Program-made: the position numbers and the translations under genes
Source of the DNA: Oceanobacillus salinisoli
GTDB taxonomy: Bacteria > Bacillota > Bacilli > Bacillales > Amphibacillaceae
Length of the DNA stretch: 64,000 nucleotides
Direction of reading: 5' to 3'
Assembly (NCBI RefSeq): GCF_009733865.1
Contig: NZ_WOFB01000006.1
Location: forward strand, 90,522 to 154,521
Notes under the pieces: generated by a model
Database searches by the model: none
The model's input: only the letters and a program-made list of their open reading frames with translations
Told to the model about the DNA's origin: nothing
Shown: piece by piece, positions 55,665 to 64,000 of the stretch
Layout: every line of letters starts with the position of its first letter
How positions within the stretch are numbered: position 1 is the first letter of the stretch

Positions 55665-55958
55665 ATTAAATCACAAAAAATATAGTTTAATCTATACTAG
55701 TTTGAAATTGTTTGTTGCGTAGTAATTGTCTACTACGTATTAAGGAAATGACGACTTTCCTTATTCCACACTGCGAAGCCTATAGTTAATTGTCACAAAC
55801 TCAGGTCAATCATAATTACCATTATGATTTTCCTCAAAAATCGATTTATTTATCTAAATTTTACCTATTATATTGCCAAATGGTAGGTTACCCTAGCATT
55901 AATTGATAAAGTATCAAGTATCCTAGCATAACCTACCATTTTAAATAGTTTTAGATGT
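55665..55958. other. Intergenic with imperfect inverted repeat
   Basis: Carries GCGTAGTAATTGTC (55707-55720), like the variant repeats, and a long imperfect inverted repeat at 55880-55942 (TGGTAGGTTA ... TAACCTACCA) that likely terminates the next gene. Confidence 0.5.
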
Positions 55959-56936
55959 TTAATTATCAAATAATTCCAATTCACCATACTCATTATATTT
56001 AATAGAATGCCCTGTTGTTTCTTTAGATTGTATGGTTTCTTGCTTATTTTTTTGTCTTATCTTATTTAAACTTTGATCTTCTTTTGGTGGTAAAGGGATA
56101 TCTAGTTTTCCTTCTTTAAGGATATCAATAACTTTCTCCTTATTAACTCCAATTATTTGAATCTCCCAACAGTAGTTAGAAAGTCCCTCTACAGCTGCCT
56201 GGACGATCGTTTGCCAACGTTCGTCCTTCTCTAGTGGTATTTTATCTTGCCTTTTTGTAACAAAGAATATAGCTGCGTATGGTATGCTTCGGTTATTTTT
56301 TCTGCAATAATCGAAAAAGGTACGGTAACGTTTGAATTTATCGACCAGAACATGCTTTCTAGATGACCCAGTGTCTATTTCAACAGCAGCTAGGATCTTG
56401 TTTATCTGTAACTCACCATCTGGTTTAAGCTTCCCCTTCTTATGAACTGCTCTTTCTTGGCTTATATTATGAACATATTTAAATTCCTTAACGCAGTATA
56501 AACTATGACGAATAAACATATTGTCACTTTGTTCATAGGCTATTGCAAAATCAACATACATCATATGATGTTCTAGGTGACCAAGAGTAGGTTTTAATAG
56601 GCTTGGAGTAAAGGAACCATGAATATTATCAAAACCTGCTTTTGGATTAGATGAATCAATTGTAAGGTGATCATGAATATATTGAACGCCTTTATCAGTT
56701 AAATAATGTAAAAATTCTTTACTAACTGGGTAACAAGAGACTGTTTTTATAAGCTTCATTTTCCTTAAACTCACGGTAGCACGCGATATATTAGACAGTT
56801 GACCATCCTTTTCAGAAGTCAGGTGTCCACATTCGATTTGTCGAAGATGATTGTTCGTCGCCCCCCGCAAATTATAAATATTTTTTAACATACGGTGTTC
56901 GATATCGGTAATATTTAAATTTCTCCAAACTCGCAT
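55959..56936 (-). CDS. Replication-relaxation family protein
   Basis: 325 residues. N-terminal winged-helix region (NITDIEHRMLKNIYNLRGATNNHLRQI ... ISRATVSLRKMKLIKTV). A PD-(D/E)xK-like core follows: HHMMYVDFAIAYEQ, KGKLKPDGELQI and ILAAVEIDTGSSRKHVLVDKFKRY. These match Replic_Relax (PF13814) proteins, found on Gram-positive plasmids and ICEs and thought to help start replication or transfer. ATG with GGGG. Last gene of the plasmid-like block. Confidence 0.85.
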   Translation of the reverse strand: MRVWRNLNITDIEHRMLKNIYNLRGATNNHLRQIECGHLTSEKDGQLSNISRATVSLRKMKLIKTVSCYPVSKEFLHYLTDKGVQYIHDHLTIDSSNPKAGFDNIHGSFTPSLLKPTLGHLEHHMMYVDFAIAYEQSDNMFIRHSLYCVKEFKYVHNISQERAVHKKGKLKPDGELQINKILAAVEIDTGSSRKHVLVDKFKRYRTFFDYCRKNNRSIPYAAIFFVTKRQDKIPLEKDERWQTIVQAAVEGLSNYCWEIQIIGVNKEKVIDILKEGKLDIPLPPKEDQSLNKIRQKNKQETIQSKETTGHSIKYNEYGELELFDN

Positions 56937-57004
56937 TTAATTCCCCTCTCTATTAAAAGACTTTAAGTAGTGTAAATTCAAGTATTTTCTCACATCTTAT
57001 AAAC

Positions 57005-57130
57005 CATACATAGTTAATGGATTAGATCTTGTATTGATAGGATTTCTAGTAATTTCCCTCTTATACACAACCTATGTATGACAGCTATGTATAGTAACCA
57101 TGTATAATTTCCATACATAGCTGATGTACA
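57005..57130. repeat. Iteron-like cluster (CTATGTATG)
   Basis: CATACATAG (57005-57013 and 57112-57120), CTATGTATG (57072-57080), CTATGTATA (57085-57093) and weaker ATGTATAA and GATGTACA copies, in both orientations. It sits between the ParR-like gene and the replication-relaxation gene; a plasmid centromere or operator is the likely role. Confidence 0.6.
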
Positions 57131-57168
57131 AGACCACATAAAAACAGTAATGTTTTGATTCTCAAAAA

Positions 57169-57513
57169 CTAGTAATCATAATCTAAATCATTTTGGTCAA
57201 GTTCACGCATCGATTTGTGAGAAGATAATTGTTGTAAAGGTTCCTTTGACTCTAACTGACTTTCTTTAAAAGGAAGGTTTACATCCTCTCTGATGGTCAC
57301 CTCTGAGTTATGTTGAATCCATTTTTTCAACCCTTTAATTTCATCTAACACTAGGTCAAGAGTGGATTGGCTCTTTTGGTTCTGTTTTATATGTTCCTCA
57401 GCCCACATTGCAATTTGAGCTGAGAGCTGTTTAGATTTAGATAACTGTACAATCAATTCATAAGCTTCATCAGAGAGTAATGACGTCCTAAAATTAAATT
57501 GTTCCCTTTTCAT
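57169..57513 (-). CDS. Small ParR-like partner of actin-like segregation protein
   Basis: 114 residues. A basic ribbon-helix-helix-like start (MKREQFNFRTSLLSDEAYELIVQLSKSKQLSAQIAMWAEEHI) suits DNA binding, followed by an acidic disordered tail ending DQNDLDYDY. It lies 20 nt downstream of the actin-like gene, the usual ParM-ParR order. The family is inferred mainly from position and layout. Confidence 0.65.
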   Translation of the reverse strand: MKREQFNFRTSLLSDEAYELIVQLSKSKQLSAQIAMWAEEHIKQNQKSQSTLDLVLDEIKGLKKWIQHNSEVTIREDVNLPFKESQLESKEPLQQLSSHKSMRELDQNDLDYDY

Positions 57514-57533
57514 AAGTCATCACCTAACATCTC

Positions 57534-58688
57534 TTATAGTGTTTCTATCTGACTCGTTTCATGCTTAGCAACGATTTCTCCACCGTATATATTTAACTTA
57601 CGAGAGTCGGCAGGAAAGAAATGAAACTTATATGCTACTTCTTCCCCCAGAGTTTCTATAAGTGATTCTTCCATATAAGTTTGAAGGATATCTGCAACAC
57701 CTCCAATATGAACAAAATACACCTGCTCCCCGTAAGAAAATTCAAAAGTAGTTAACGCTTTTTGAATGGCGATTTTAGCTATCTCTTTTAATGTTTTTTC
57801 TATCAGATCAGTAAAATCAACTGTTTCTTGCGTCGTTGAATCCACGTAAATAAATTTGCGATTGCTGATATGTTCTAAAATAAACATTTCTAACGTTCGC
57901 ACATCATGAAAGTGGGTCATCAGTTTGGTAGTTCTTAAATTTTCAAGCTTCTTAAGGTAACTCTGATCCGTAAAGCTAGCAAAGTCATCTGGACTTGAAG
58001 GTCTTTTTAAACCTTCTTTTAATACTGATAAATCTTGAGTTTGACCACCTATATCATCTATTACAACAATTAAATTTTTCAATTTGTTAGATGATTCTAG
58101 TTCATTGAGCTCAAGATCGTATTTTAAGGCAAATCTTGCTGTTTCCCCTTCAATTCGACATGCGGCTTTCAACACATTAATATCTAATGTACGTTTATAG
58201 CCCGGTGTTAATAATTCAACTTGTGCATGCCCTTCAAATCGACTGGCCATTTTATGTAACATTTGCGAAAATCTCTCAGCCTTTTTAACTAACCAAGTTG
58301 GTAGCATAGTTAAGAAATACTGAACTTCAATTTGGTCATGATCTTTTTCAGGATATTTGTAAGCATGGTAAAAAGCGAGACTAGCTAACCAAGTAACCCA
58401 AACCGTAATAGATTCCGTTTTATCATGCAATTTATCCATATGAGAATTCCCTAGTATGTCTATTTTTGCTTTTTCCCCGATTTTGAAATAACGGTCTACT
58501 CCACTTACTTTTGTTTTAATTACAAGCTGTTGTAATAAATTTTCTTGGTCTACTGCTTCCACAAATAAACCTTCAACTTCTTTCTCCTCAATCTCATAGA
58601 CTGATGAAGGCATTTCAAAATAGTTTCCATCAATCATATGTTGATTAATTGAATTCCCAAAGTCTGATACCCATCGTGATAACCTCAT
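57534..58688 (-). CDS. Actin-like plasmid segregation protein (ParM/StbA family)
   Basis: 384 residues. N-terminal strand RWVSDFGNSINQHMIDG (phosphate 1 motif, DxGN); LIVVIDDIGGQTQDLSVLKEG is phosphate 2; VYFVHIGGVADILQTY is the adenosine motif. These are the nucleotide-binding motifs of the actin/Hsp70 fold as in ParM and Alp-type plasmid actins, which form filaments that separate plasmid copies. ATG at 58688 is chosen because GGAGGA lies 8 nt upstream. Confidence 0.85.
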   Translation of the reverse strand: MRLSRWVSDFGNSINQHMIDGNYFEMPSSVYEIEEKEVEGLFVEAVDQENLLQQLVIKTKVSGVDRYFKIGEKAKIDILGNSHMDKLHDKTESITVWVTWLASLAFYHAYKYPEKDHDQIEVQYFLTMLPTWLVKKAERFSQMLHKMASRFEGHAQVELLTPGYKRTLDINVLKAACRIEGETARFALKYDLELNELESSNKLKNLIVVIDDIGGQTQDLSVLKEGLKRPSSPDDFASFTDQSYLKKLENLRTTKLMTHFHDVRTLEMFILEHISNRKFIYVDSTTQETVDFTDLIEKTLKEIAKIAIQKALTTFEFSYGEQVYFVHIGGVADILQTYMEESLIETLGEEVAYKFHFFPADSRKLNIYGGEIVAKHETSQIETL

Positions 58689-58820
58689 TTTTAATTCCTC
58701 CATTCGAATGATAGTATTTTCACCTTAAAATAATCTTCAATCATAACTCTGGTGTTTGCAAAATTTGGATGGGTTATTTTTAGACAGCCCTTAATACCTT
58801 AAATAAAATTTGCAAACAAA

Positions 58821-58878
58821 AAAGCACCGTTCATATAAAAGACAAGCCTAAGCTTCTCTTAAATATGAAACGGTGCTT
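58821..58878. terminator. Hairpin AAGCACC...GGTGCTT, copy 1
   Basis: Arms AAGCACCGTTCATAT and ATATGAAACGGTGCTT (one bulge). Same outer arms as hairpins at 61125 and 61483. Likely a terminator or regulatory element of the replicon. Confidence 0.6.
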
Positions 58879-59256
58879 CCGCTTCATCGATTATTTTTTT
58901 GAAATTATTTTAGGTAGAAATCTCCTGAAAAATTTTCTAATAATTATTGTGACTATAATTATTATACAAAGTTATTAATTAGTCAATAGTTTAATCCTAA
59001 GTTTTTTACTTTAATTTACAGAAGGTGATAAAAAATTTCAAATGAAAGTATTAATTCGTTAATTTTCCCTAAAGTGAAAACAACTATTATATAAAAGATA
59101 AATCTTTTATATTAATAAAACCTATTACACGAATTGTAATCACTTGTCCATCAACAGTTTGCAGCTACAAAGTATATATAAAACCAAAATAAAAGTCAAG
59201 AAAGTCCAATTAATCTAAAATAAAACGAAATTATAACCCTATAAATCCAAAATCAT

Positions 59257-59352
59257 TTATCCACAAAAAGGTTTTAACACATTAAATGATTTAGATTAGT
59301 CTTGTTTATTCACAAAATATATGATTTATCCTAATTATTAACATTGTTCACA
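59257..59352. other. Plasmid replication origin candidate (three DnaA boxes)
   Basis: TTATCCACA (59257-59265) and TTATTCACA (59306-59314) match the DnaA-box consensus perfectly, and TTGTTCACA (59344-59352) differs by one base. All are in the same direction and spaced 49 and 38 bp, with long A/T tracts on both sides. They stand about 150 bp beyond the 3' end of rep. Confidence 0.75.
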
Positions 59353-59393
59353 AATTTCTTTTTGGAATTATAGGAATTTAAAATACATAAAAA

Positions 59394-59416
59394 AACCGTT
59401 CCTTTTTGAAGGTACG
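59394..59416 (-). terminator. Hairpin downstream of rep
   Basis: ACCGT-CCTT arms with AAGG-ACGG, small loop, A-run before it on the plus strand, so T-run on the minus strand. About 84 nt past the rep stop. Confidence 0.6.
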
Positions 59417-59499
59417 GATGCATAAAATATTTTTTTGAATTGTAACATGCAATAGATATATACAACCTCAAAAACAAATACCCCTACTCCAATAAAATT

Positions 59500-61095
59500 T
59501 TAAAGAAGGGGGTTTGTTTTGAGCAATTTGAGCTTTATGAGAAAATGCTCTAATTTAAAATCCTCTGGCACATCAGGAACGATTTCAACAACGGGTAATT
59601 TTTCAATCTCCTCCAGTAATAAATTTATGATTCTTTTCTCATCTTCTTGATCAAAGACGATTTGATCATTCAATTGCTTTTCTATGTATTCCTCAAGACG
59701 TTGATAGGCATACCAATCTACCTTACGTTTGTATGCCAAGTTTCTCACAACCTCTATTCCTTTTAGTTGAGACAAGAGAGGACTGATATAGTAATCATTT
59801 TTGGACAGTACCTCATAAACATCTCTTGAATACAGAAACTTTAGACGAGGTAGTGCTTTTTCACAAGCTTGTTTGATAGATTTTTGGCTATATCGGGATG
59901 CAAATGATACGAAATCAAATTCACGTCGATGACGTTCTTCACCTTTTAAGTAAGGTGCAATGTAAGGGTAAACATTGGTTGTGTATGTAATATGCAAATA
60001 GTCCGCCTCTTGCTTAAATCGAGTTTCTTGCTTGAGAAACTCCAGCATATGGCGTGGGAATCGTTGATGGTCCTCAACAAAATTTTTTATACGTTGAACG
60101 ACATGGCGCATCACTTTATTACCGAAATCTTTTAAAAAACGAACCATTTGATCAAAATCGAGTCCATTGTTAATGGTAATTAGCTCTTTCAAACCATATT
60201 CTTCTAATAAATTTTGTAAATAATACCGCTGTTTGGAATATACTTCTACCGGTTTAATTGTATCATGGTATTCTGTTTTACCTGGTTGATAAGTAATCAA
60301 ATAACTTGGATGTATAGAAAAGACTGCTTCTTTATATCGTTGGATTTCTTTACCATCCCGCGTTTTTTTTATTAGTTCTGCCCGTTGGAATAATGGATCG
60401 TATTTTTTGTTATTCACTTCATCCTTTAATGGTTCAGTGAGTTCAGATAAAGATTTTCTAATTAAGGCAGTATCGGGTTTATGTAAGAATTGTTTCAAAC
60501 CACCCATACGGATATCATTATGTTCTTTTGATATAGAACGCTTGATAATTTTATTCATACCGCCTTGTTGCATTAAAATAACATAAAATAGCTTTTTAGA
60601 TGATATTTTCAGACCGTTAAACACCTTAGAGAAAACAATAGGATGTACAATAACAAAACGATATGGTTTATTATTTTCAGGATTAATATAATGGTTTAAG
60701 TAGAAATTATATAATTTAGAGTCTTTTTGGTACGTCCAGTCAATCAATCCTAGCTTTTTAAATTTTTCTAAAGAAGCATAGAATTCCGATGCAGAAATAG
60801 GCTCTTCAAAATAATTAACTAAGCGTTTATAAATAGTATGCTTTTTGACATTTAAAATATTCGCTTTTATCGAGTTACATACTTTAAAAAGGATCGTCAT
60901 GGATTGTAAATCAGCATGTGTAACATGATGTAACTTATAGAATCTGTCTTTGCCTGATTTTGTTTTGGTGACATTAAATTTTTCTTTTTTATGAAAGTGT
61001 TGCTCAATATTAAATAGGGCTTTTTGAAATTCATCTGTAATCATAACACCTTCTGTCTTTTTCCCTTGTTTCGCTAAATCATTGTTAAGAATCAT
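59500..61095 (-). CDS. Plasmid replication initiator protein
   Basis: 531 residues, ATG at 61095 with AGTAGGTG upstream (a GTG lies 9 nt earlier). Two winged-helix-like regions: KANILNVKKHTIYKRLVNYFEEPISASEFYASLEKFKKLGLIDW and SKKLFYVILMQQGG ... K. The C-terminal half is helical and basic. No rolling-circle tyrosine or primase motif is seen, so theta replication with host DnaA is likely, consistent with the DnaA boxes. I assign it as Rep from this layout and from its neighbours (actin-like segregation gene, replication-relaxation gene); the exact family is not recognised. Confidence 0.65.
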   Translation of the reverse strand: MILNNDLAKQGKKTEGVMITDEFQKALFNIEQHFHKKEKFNVTKTKSGKDRFYKLHHVTHADLQSMTILFKVCNSIKANILNVKKHTIYKRLVNYFEEPISASEFYASLEKFKKLGLIDWTYQKDSKLYNFYLNHYINPENNKPYRFVIVHPIVFSKVFNGLKISSKKLFYVILMQQGGMNKIIKRSISKEHNDIRMGGLKQFLHKPDTALIRKSLSELTEPLKDEVNNKKYDPLFQRAELIKKTRDGKEIQRYKEAVFSIHPSYLITYQPGKTEYHDTIKPVEVYSKQRYYLQNLLEEYGLKELITINNGLDFDQMVRFLKDFGNKVMRHVVQRIKNFVEDHQRFPRHMLEFLKQETRFKQEADYLHITYTTNVYPYIAPYLKGEERHRREFDFVSFASRYSQKSIKQACEKALPRLKFLYSRDVYEVLSKNDYYISPLLSQLKGIEVVRNLAYKRKVDWYAYQRLEEYIEKQLNDQIVFDQEDEKRIINLLLEEIEKLPVVEIVPDVPEDFKLEHFLIKLKLLKTNPLL

Positions 61096-61124
61096 CCTAC
61101 ACACCTACTTTTATATAATAAAAA

Positions 61125-61192
61125 AAGCACCTCTCGCTATTTTGAAATTAGACATAAAACTGCCCTTTTTTCAAAAATCACGAGAGGTGCTT
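61125..61192. repeat. Hairpin AAGCACC...GGTGCTT, copy 2
   Basis: Arms AAGCACCTCTCG and exact complement, 44-nt loop. It lies in the rep leader on the minus strand, 30 nt before its start, where it could attenuate rep expression. Confidence 0.6.
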
Positions 61193-61482
61193 CCCCACGA
61201 TCAAATTATTCAATTAAAATATTTTATATTAATTATTTATAAAATCGACTGTTAAAACTATTTTTAGTAAGCAATCTGCAAATTTTTTTTAAATGAAAGA
61301 TAATTTAAAACTACAATTACTAAAATTGTTAATTAAAATAATATCATCATAAAAATCAAATTTCAATAAAAGAATAAATAAAGTATTCAATTTAAATATT
61401 TTATTTATAGTTGCAAAAAAATATTTTTTATATTATATTAAAATTAGATTTTGAATGAAAATTAAATATTTAAAATATCTGG

Positions 61483-61538
61483 AAGCACCAGGTGTTAATT
61501 ACGAAGCATTATTTGCTTTGTATTAATACTTGGTGCTT
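61483..61538 (+). promoter_or_regulatory. Hairpin AAGCACC...GGTGCTT, copy 3, with T-run
   Basis: Arms AAGCACCAGGTGTTAAT and ATTAATACTTGGTGCTT with an inner AAGCA/TGCTT stem and seven T residues after it. It is a terminator located 35 nt before the start of the DUF771 gene, so read-through control is possible. Confidence 0.65.
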
Positions 61539-61572
61539 TTTTTCGTTTTTATAACAAAAAGGGGGAGTTATC

Positions 61573-61893
61573 ATGCAAAAATTATCCGTTAATTTAGACA
61601 TTCCAGTACCACCCGATTCAGTTATTATTTCAAAAGTTGAGCTTCAACAATTAATGCAACAAGAGTTACAAGGAGTATATTGGTCTATGAAAGATCTAGA
61701 AAATAAAATAAATCGTAAGAGTGAATGGATTAAAGAAAACATTCTTTATCCAAGTAAATTTAGAAAGAAGCTTGATGTTGAAAATGGTGGTTTTGTCTAT
61801 TATCCAAAGAAACAAGGACAAAGTTGGTCCTTTTTAGCAACTAAAATGTCAAAGTTCTTAGATGAACAATTCAACGAAATATTCACTAAGTAA
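61573..61893 (+). CDS. DUF771-family protein
   Basis: 106 residues. An excisionase-like helical protein: DSVIISKVELQQLMQQ, then GVYWSMKDLENKINRKSEWIKENILYPSKFRKKLD (a winged-helix-type DNA-binding pattern), typical of DUF771 proteins next to integrases. RBS GGGGGAG. Probably the recombination directionality factor or a regulator for the integrase 95 nt downstream. Confidence 0.8.
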   Translation: MQKLSVNLDIPVPPDSVIISKVELQQLMQQELQGVYWSMKDLENKINRKSEWIKENILYPSKFRKKLDVENGGFVYYPKKQGQSWSFLATKMSKFLDEQFNEIFTK

Positions 61894-61987
61894 TATCCAA
61901 GTAAAAATTTGCATTCTTACAATAGTCATATTAAGCTTAGGTGGACCTAACCGACCACCTAAACTCTTCTGTGGTAGGTGATAAAAA

Positions 61988-63097
61988 GTGGCTAGTATTC
62001 AAAAAAGAGGAAACACATATCAGTTTACAATAAGTAGAATGGTAAATGGAAAATCGACTCCTATAAGAAAAGGAGGATTTCGCACAAAAAAAGAAGCTAA
62101 AATAGCTGCAGCTGAAATTGAAGCACAGCTAAATAAGGGGTTATTACCACATCTCACCCCTGCTCCTATAGATGAATACTTTCAGAAATGGGTAAACTTA
62201 TACAAAACTAATATTAGTCCAACAACTAAGTTACACTATCATTACACTTTAAAGGCGATCAAAGAGTACTTTGGTAACAAACCTTTACAAGAAATTACTC
62301 GACATGATTATCAGCAATTCATAAACGAATTTGGTTCATCAAGAGCAAAAGAAACGATTGAAAAAGTAAACACACACATTAGAGGATGTGTACAAGATGC
62401 AATTGAAGAACAAATAATTCATCACGATTTCACAAGAAAAACAGTGTTAACGTGGAACAATCCTGCAAAAAAATCAGACGAAAAACATTTAAGCTATTCA
62501 GATAGTCAATTATTATTAAATGAATTATATAATCAATTAAAGAACGGACTCGGGTATTATTTAATATTATTAGGATTAACATCCGGCCTGAGATTTGCAG
62601 AATTAGTCGGGCTAACAAGAAAAGATTTTGATTTTAGTAAGAACACGATATCCGTTAATAAGACTTGGGGATATATGAAACGATCTCCAGAAGGATTTGG
62701 CCCTACTAAAAACGAACAGTCAATAAGAACAATTAAAATTGATGAGGAAACGATGAATGAGTTCAAACAATTATTTAAAACACTACCTAATAATATTCAT
62801 CAACTAGTTTTTTATAGTCCAGGGTCAAAATATAAAGTAATCAGTAACACAAATGTAAACAAACTTCTTAGAAAAACTCTAATAAATTTGAATATTGATC
62901 CGATAACGTTTCATGGTTTACGTCATACACATGCCAGTATTCTTTTGTATAAAAAAGTTTCCATTTATTATGTTAGCGAACGTCTAGGTCATGCTGATAT
63001 AGATACAACATATAAGAATTATTCCCATGTTATCAAGGAATTAAGACTTGAAGATGAACGAGAAACAATTAATACATTTAAAGAAATGCTTGTGTAA
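61988..63097 (+). CDS. Phage/ICE-type tyrosine integrase
   Basis: 369 residues. N-terminal AP2-like DNA-binding domain (KRGNTYQFTISRMVNGKSTPIRKGGFRTKKEAKIAAAEIE), core-binding domain (about 60-165), then the catalytic residues R in TSGLRFAELVGL, H and R in FHGLRHTHASILL, H in RLGHADIDTT and Y in KNYSHV. GTG start with GGTAGGTG. The gene ends 137 nt from the 3' end of tRNA-Leu. This is the usual position of an island integrase beside its attachment site. A small inverted repeat AGGTGG/CCACCT at 61940-61962 lies just upstream. Confidence 0.93.
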   Translation: MASIQKRGNTYQFTISRMVNGKSTPIRKGGFRTKKEAKIAAAEIEAQLNKGLLPHLTPAPIDEYFQKWVNLYKTNISPTTKLHYHYTLKAIKEYFGNKPLQEITRHDYQQFINEFGSSRAKETIEKVNTHIRGCVQDAIEEQIIHHDFTRKTVLTWNNPAKKSDEKHLSYSDSQLLLNELYNQLKNGLGYYLILLGLTSGLRFAELVGLTRKDFDFSKNTISVNKTWGYMKRSPEGFGPTKNEQSIRTIKIDEETMNEFKQLFKTLPNNIHQLVFYSPGSKYKVISNTNVNKLLRKTLINLNIDPITFHGLRHTHASILLYKKVSIYYVSERLGHADIDTTYKNYSHVIKELRLEDERETINTFKEMLV

Positions 63098-63159
63098 AAA
63101 ATGTGTAAAATCACTTAAATTTCTATCGTTTTCTACCGTAAACACAAAAATATAAAAAA

Positions 63160-63193
63160 ACGTTAAAACATTGATATATCAACGTTTTAACGT
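63160..63193 (-). terminator. Terminator of tRNA operon
   Basis: ACGTTAAAAC and its complement with an inner TTGATATATCAA palindrome. It lies about 40 nt past tRNA-Leu on the minus strand. Confidence 0.65.
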
Positions 63194-63233
63194 AAACTTT
63201 CATTTTTTAAATTAGCTAAAAAAATACTGAAAA

Positions 63234-63315
63234 TACCGGTGGTCGGGGTCGAACCGACACTCCTTACGGAACACGATTTTGAGTCGTGCGCGTCTGCCAA
63301 TTCCGCCACACCGGC
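63234..63315 (-). tRNA. tRNA-Leu (CAA)
   Basis: Anticodon loop CTCAAAA in a CACGA/TCGTG stem. Last gene of the cluster and nearest to the integrase; its 3' end is the probable attachment core. No CCA is encoded. Confidence 0.9.
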
Positions 63316-63326
63316 ATATGAAATTA

Positions 63327-63400
<74 letters not shown>

Positions 63401-63408
63401 GTTAATCA

Positions 63409-63483
63409 TGGAGCGGAAGACGGGATTCGAACCCGCGACCCCCACCTTGGCAAGGTGGTGTTCTACCACTGAACTACTTCCGC
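63409..63483 (-). tRNA. tRNA-Gly (GCC)
   Basis: Anticodon loop TTGCCAA; CCA encoded. Confidence 0.93.
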
Positions 63484-63486
63484 GAA

Positions 63487-63561
63487 TGGCTGGGCCACCA
63501 GGATTCGAACCTGGGGTACACGGGATCAAAACCCGATGCCTTACCGCTTGGCTATGGCCCA
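63487..63561 (-). tRNA. tRNA-Gln (TTG)
   Basis: Anticodon loop TTTTGAT; CCA encoded. Confidence 0.93.
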
Positions 63562-63576
63562 ATGATAGGTTTAGAA

Positions 63577-63653
63577 TGGGGCGACCGGAGGGAATCGAAC
63601 CCTCGAATGCCGGAGCCACAATCCGGTGCGTTAACCCCTTCGCCACGGCCGCC
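63577..63653 (-). tRNA. tRNA-His (GTG)
   Basis: Anticodon loop TTGTGGC; extra 5' G pairs with the C before CCA, as in all tRNA-His. Confidence 0.93.
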
Positions 63654-63658
63654 ATATC

Positions 63659-63732
63659 TGGCAGGGGTAGTAGGAATCGAACCCACATTGACGGTTTTGG
63701 AGACCGTAGTTCTACCGTTAAACTATACCCCT
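63659..63732 (-). tRNA. tRNA-Trp (CCA)
   Basis: Anticodon loop CTCCAAA; CCA encoded. It reads UGG only, so it gives no support for suppression of the in-frame stop codons in this window. Confidence 0.93.
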
Positions 63733-63762
63733 ATTTATATATAATTATAACATAAAATCAAA

Positions 63763-63847
63763 TGGTGGAGGGGGGCAGATTCGAACTGCCGAACCCAGAG
63801 GGAGCGGATTTACAGTCCGCCGCGTTTAGCCACTTCGCTACCCCTCC
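63763..63847 (-). tRNA. tRNA-Tyr (GTA)
   Basis: Anticodon loop CTGTAAA and a long variable arm; CCA encoded. Confidence 0.93.
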
Positions 63848-63854
63848 AAATAAA

Positions 63855-63930
<76 letters not shown>

Positions 63931-63963
63931 TTAATGGGAAAATAAAAATCTATTAAGTTATAG

Positions 63964-64000
63964 TGGCGGTCCGGACGGGACTCGAACCCGCGACCTCCTG
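63964..64000 (-). tRNA. tRNA-Asp, 3' half (cut by window edge)
   Basis: T-arm and acceptor strand with encoded CCA. The anticodon is outside the window; the sequence and the gene order (Asp before Phe) fit tRNA-Asp of the Bacillus trnD cluster. Confidence 0.75.

Larger units (their letters stand above)
58704..59499. other. Non-coding replicon region
   Basis: Contains hairpins 58821-58878 and 59394-59416, AT-rich DNA and the DnaA-box cluster 59257-59352. It lies between the actin-like gene and rep. Confidence 0.6.
61096..61572. other. Divergent regulatory region with two hairpins
   Basis: Extremely AT-rich from 61200 to 61480; hairpins at 61125-61192 and 61483-61538 frame it. It should hold the rep promoter and the promoter for the DUF771 gene. 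Confidence 0.5.

Noticed and set aside
61152..61173. AAAACTGCCCTTTTTTC in a hairpin loop resembling an array site
   Set aside because: Only the centre matches, the arms do not, and it lies in the plasmid region; chance is sufficient.

Overview
The DNA looks like the chromosome of a low-GC, AT-rich Bacillaceae bacterium. The evidence is Bacillus-type ribosome binding sites (GGAGG/GGGGG before ATG, GTG and TTG), a LexA (DinR) box of the Bacillus type, a tRNA cluster in the order of the Bacillus trnD operon (Asp-Phe-Tyr-Trp-His-Gln-Gly-Cys-Leu read on the minus strand) and Firmicute families throughout. Nearly everything left of the tRNA genes is accessory DNA, and much of it is decaying.

Layout. 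(1) 1-5.1 kb: a wrecked defence-type island (HNH nuclease, DUF5677, AlbA_2/Schlafen-like protein, IS256-family insertion, type I restriction hsdR), all but one gene broken. (2) 5.3-12.2 kb: a first array of single genes, mostly minus strand, separated by a repeated ~32-bp site, with an intact tyrosine recombinase (A1). (3) 12.7-24.7 kb: no repeated sites; a giant TPR protein, a six-gene plus-strand operon with a NERD-domain nuclease-like protein, and a minus-strand block of small unknown proteins. (4) 24.8-39 kb: a second array (NIPSNAP, GNATs, VOC, lipoproteins, three ECF sigma factor systems) with a second, frameshifted recombinase (A2). (5) 39.6-45.2 kb: a cation exchanger, a different tyrosine recombinase (B) and a LexA-controlled DinG-like helicase, bounded by a variant repeat. 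(6) 45.6-55.7 kb: quinone reductase, thioredoxin-like protein, glutathione-dependent formaldehyde detoxification genes (gshF with an in-frame stop, fghA, frmA) with an HxlR regulator and a triplicated operator, an EamA exporter/AraC pair and a third recombinase remnant (A3). (7) 55.9-63.1 kb: an integrated plasmid-like replicon (replication-relaxation protein, actin-like ParM/partner, Rep, DnaA-box origin, DUF771 protein, integrase). (8) 63.2-64 kb: nine tRNA genes.

The most notable pattern is the repeated site. It is an imperfect palindrome of about 9-14-9 bp with arms TTRTTNAAC and GTTYAATAA around a centre rich in GCACCC/GCCCC. About 28 copies are recognisable, all in the same orientation. 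They lie at gene 3' ends (often covering the stop codon) and again before the next gene, with a terminator-like hairpin between the two. Three relatives of one recombinase sit among them. I infer a mobile gene-cassette system based on dif-like sites in a Gram-positive chromosome, different in detail from classical integrons. This is an inference from sequence; recombination has not been shown.

A second pattern is decay by single lesions. Otherwise intact frames carry one in-frame stop (hsdR, gshF, the TPR protein, several array genes) or one frameshift. All three stop codons occur, so recoding is unlikely; real pseudogenes or assembly errors are the choices.
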